Below are positions 63,521 to 64,000 of a DNA stretch of 64,000 nt, one piece after another. The number at the start of each line of letters is the position of its first letter. Within the stretch, counting starts at the first letter, position 1. The translations under genes and the position numbers were made by a program. This stretch comes from an uncultured Pseudoteredinibacter sp. (lineage in GTDB: Bacteria; Pseudomonadota; Gammaproteobacteria; Pseudomonadales; Cellvibrionaceae): NCBI RefSeq assembly GCF_947502065.1, contig NZ_CANMYE010000002.1, positions 1 to 64,000 of the forward strand, in the 5' to 3' direction. The notes beneath the pieces are model-generated. The model saw only the letters and a program-made list of their open reading frames with translations, was not told the origin of the DNA and did not search any database.

Positions 63521-64000
63521 ATGAAAGGGCAATATGAACTTGAACCAACTCAAGGCTCACCAACTATTTATAGCCAAGTGGTTTCCGGCTCCGGGGTTGA
63601 AGTCGTCCATAATTATCTTGCCGAAAACCTAAGTAATTACACCCTAAATACACTCAGCCCGAAACTTGGCGCTCTACCATGCCTGATACCAAGCTACAAG
63701 GGCAACTCCGATATAATCCATACAACAGCAGAACTAGGAACACGAGGCTTCACGGCAAGCGGGAAAAATTTATTGAGCATACATAACTATTACTACGATG
63801 AGCGATACCTCAGCAGCGTCAGGGATATAAAACGACGTCTTTACTACAAGCATATCGCCCGAGGGGCAAACGTAGCTGCCTGCAAGAAGGCGGACCACAT
63901 CGTCACTGTAAGTAACTTCCTCGCCGATATTATTAAGCAGGAAATCAACCCCAAAACAGAGATCTCAGTAATCCATAATGGTATAGACACCCAAAGGTTT
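63521..64000 (+). CDS. GT4-family glycosyltransferase, 5' part
   Basis: The frame opens at an ATG and is still open at the window edge (160 codons seen). The N-terminal GT-B half shows SGVEVVHNYLAENL-like and DIIHTTAELG segments. It continues with LLSIHNYYYDE, ADHIVTVSNFLADII and VIHNGIDTQRF, typical of the hinge region of GT4 enzymes. It lies 45 bp after another glycosyltransferase, so both belong to one polysaccharide or glycoconjugate cluster that continues to the right. Only the first half is available. Confidence 0.85.
   Translation, partial: MKGQYELEPTQGSPTIYSQVVSGSGVEVVHNYLAENLSNYTLNTLSPKLGALPCLIPSYKGNSDIIHTTAELGTRGFTASGKNLLSIHNYYYDERYLSSVRDIKRRLYYKHIARGANVAACKKADHIVTVSNFLADIIKQEINPKTEISVIHNGIDTQRF

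Overview
The window looks like chromosomal DNA from a free-living, probably marine, heterotrophic gammaproteobacterium. This rests on the gene families (PutA, Kbl-Tdh, AruH/AruI-type arginine catabolism, type IV pilin, DUF3334/CheX-like protein, many c-di-GMP and chemotaxis proteins) and on moderate GC with ordinary Shine-Dalgarno signals. I cannot name a genus. I found no rRNA, tRNA, CRISPR array, phage module or transposase gene. Both ends are cut: the last gene, a glycosyltransferase, runs off the right edge.

Layout. 0-2.3 kb: one unrecognised ORF, a gene-poor stretch with a perfect LexA box and a long inverted repeat, a GFA-fold zinc protein and a MarR regulator with a multi-half-site operator. 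2.5-7.2 kb: an export operon (RND/MMPL permease, LolA-like periplasmic protein, DUF1302-like outer-membrane barrel). 7.3-12.3 kb: rRNA-methyltransferase-like protein, small conserved protein, DsbB-like membrane protein, and a divergent MocR regulator / group II PLP decarboxylase pair. 12.4-20.2 kb: two exported amidohydrolases, an amino-acid permease, a thioesterase, a RimK-like ATP-grasp protein and a DUF6702 protein, with five copies of a structured hairpin element placed between them. 20.2-31.7 kb: an M1 peptidase, then a four-gene signalling operon (REC-PAS-GGDEF-EAL, REC-GGDEF-EAL, hybrid histidine kinase with three receivers, CheR). 32-37 kb: AraC regulator and three acyl-CoA dehydrogenases. 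37-39.2 kb: a short-chain-dehydrogenase-fold protein with all the sequence hallmarks of a halohydrin dehalogenase, a rhomboid protease and a DUF3334 protein. 39.3-43.1 kb: LysR plus arginine transaminase pathway genes. 43.4-56.5 kb: NIT-type chemoreceptor, M14 carboxypeptidase, putA with a divergent Lrp regulator, DUF523/DUF1722 protein, kbl-tdh and sdaA. 56.5-64 kb: a cell-surface region with type IV pilin, a membrane/spermidine-synthase-fold fusion, an OpgB-like phosphoglycerol transferase and two GT4 glycosyltransferases.

How it fits together. Much of the window serves peptide and amino-acid use: exported or cytosolic peptidases (M1, M14), amidohydrolases, a permease, and catabolic routes for arginine, proline, threonine and serine. 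A second theme is surface behaviour: c-di-GMP signalling, chemoreceptor, type IV pilin and envelope glycan/phosphoglycerol enzymes.

The strongest candidates for something undescribed are (1) a family of five hairpin elements of about 147-150 bp (15208-17987) with a conserved core of about 101 bp, covarying internal stems and copy-specific but self-complementary outer arms; (2) the halohydrin-dehalogenase-like gene at 37010-37693; (3) two adjacent GGDEF-EAL proteins whose degenerate domains are complementary; and (4) the possible pilin phosphoglycerol-modification operon at 56.5-62.1 kb.
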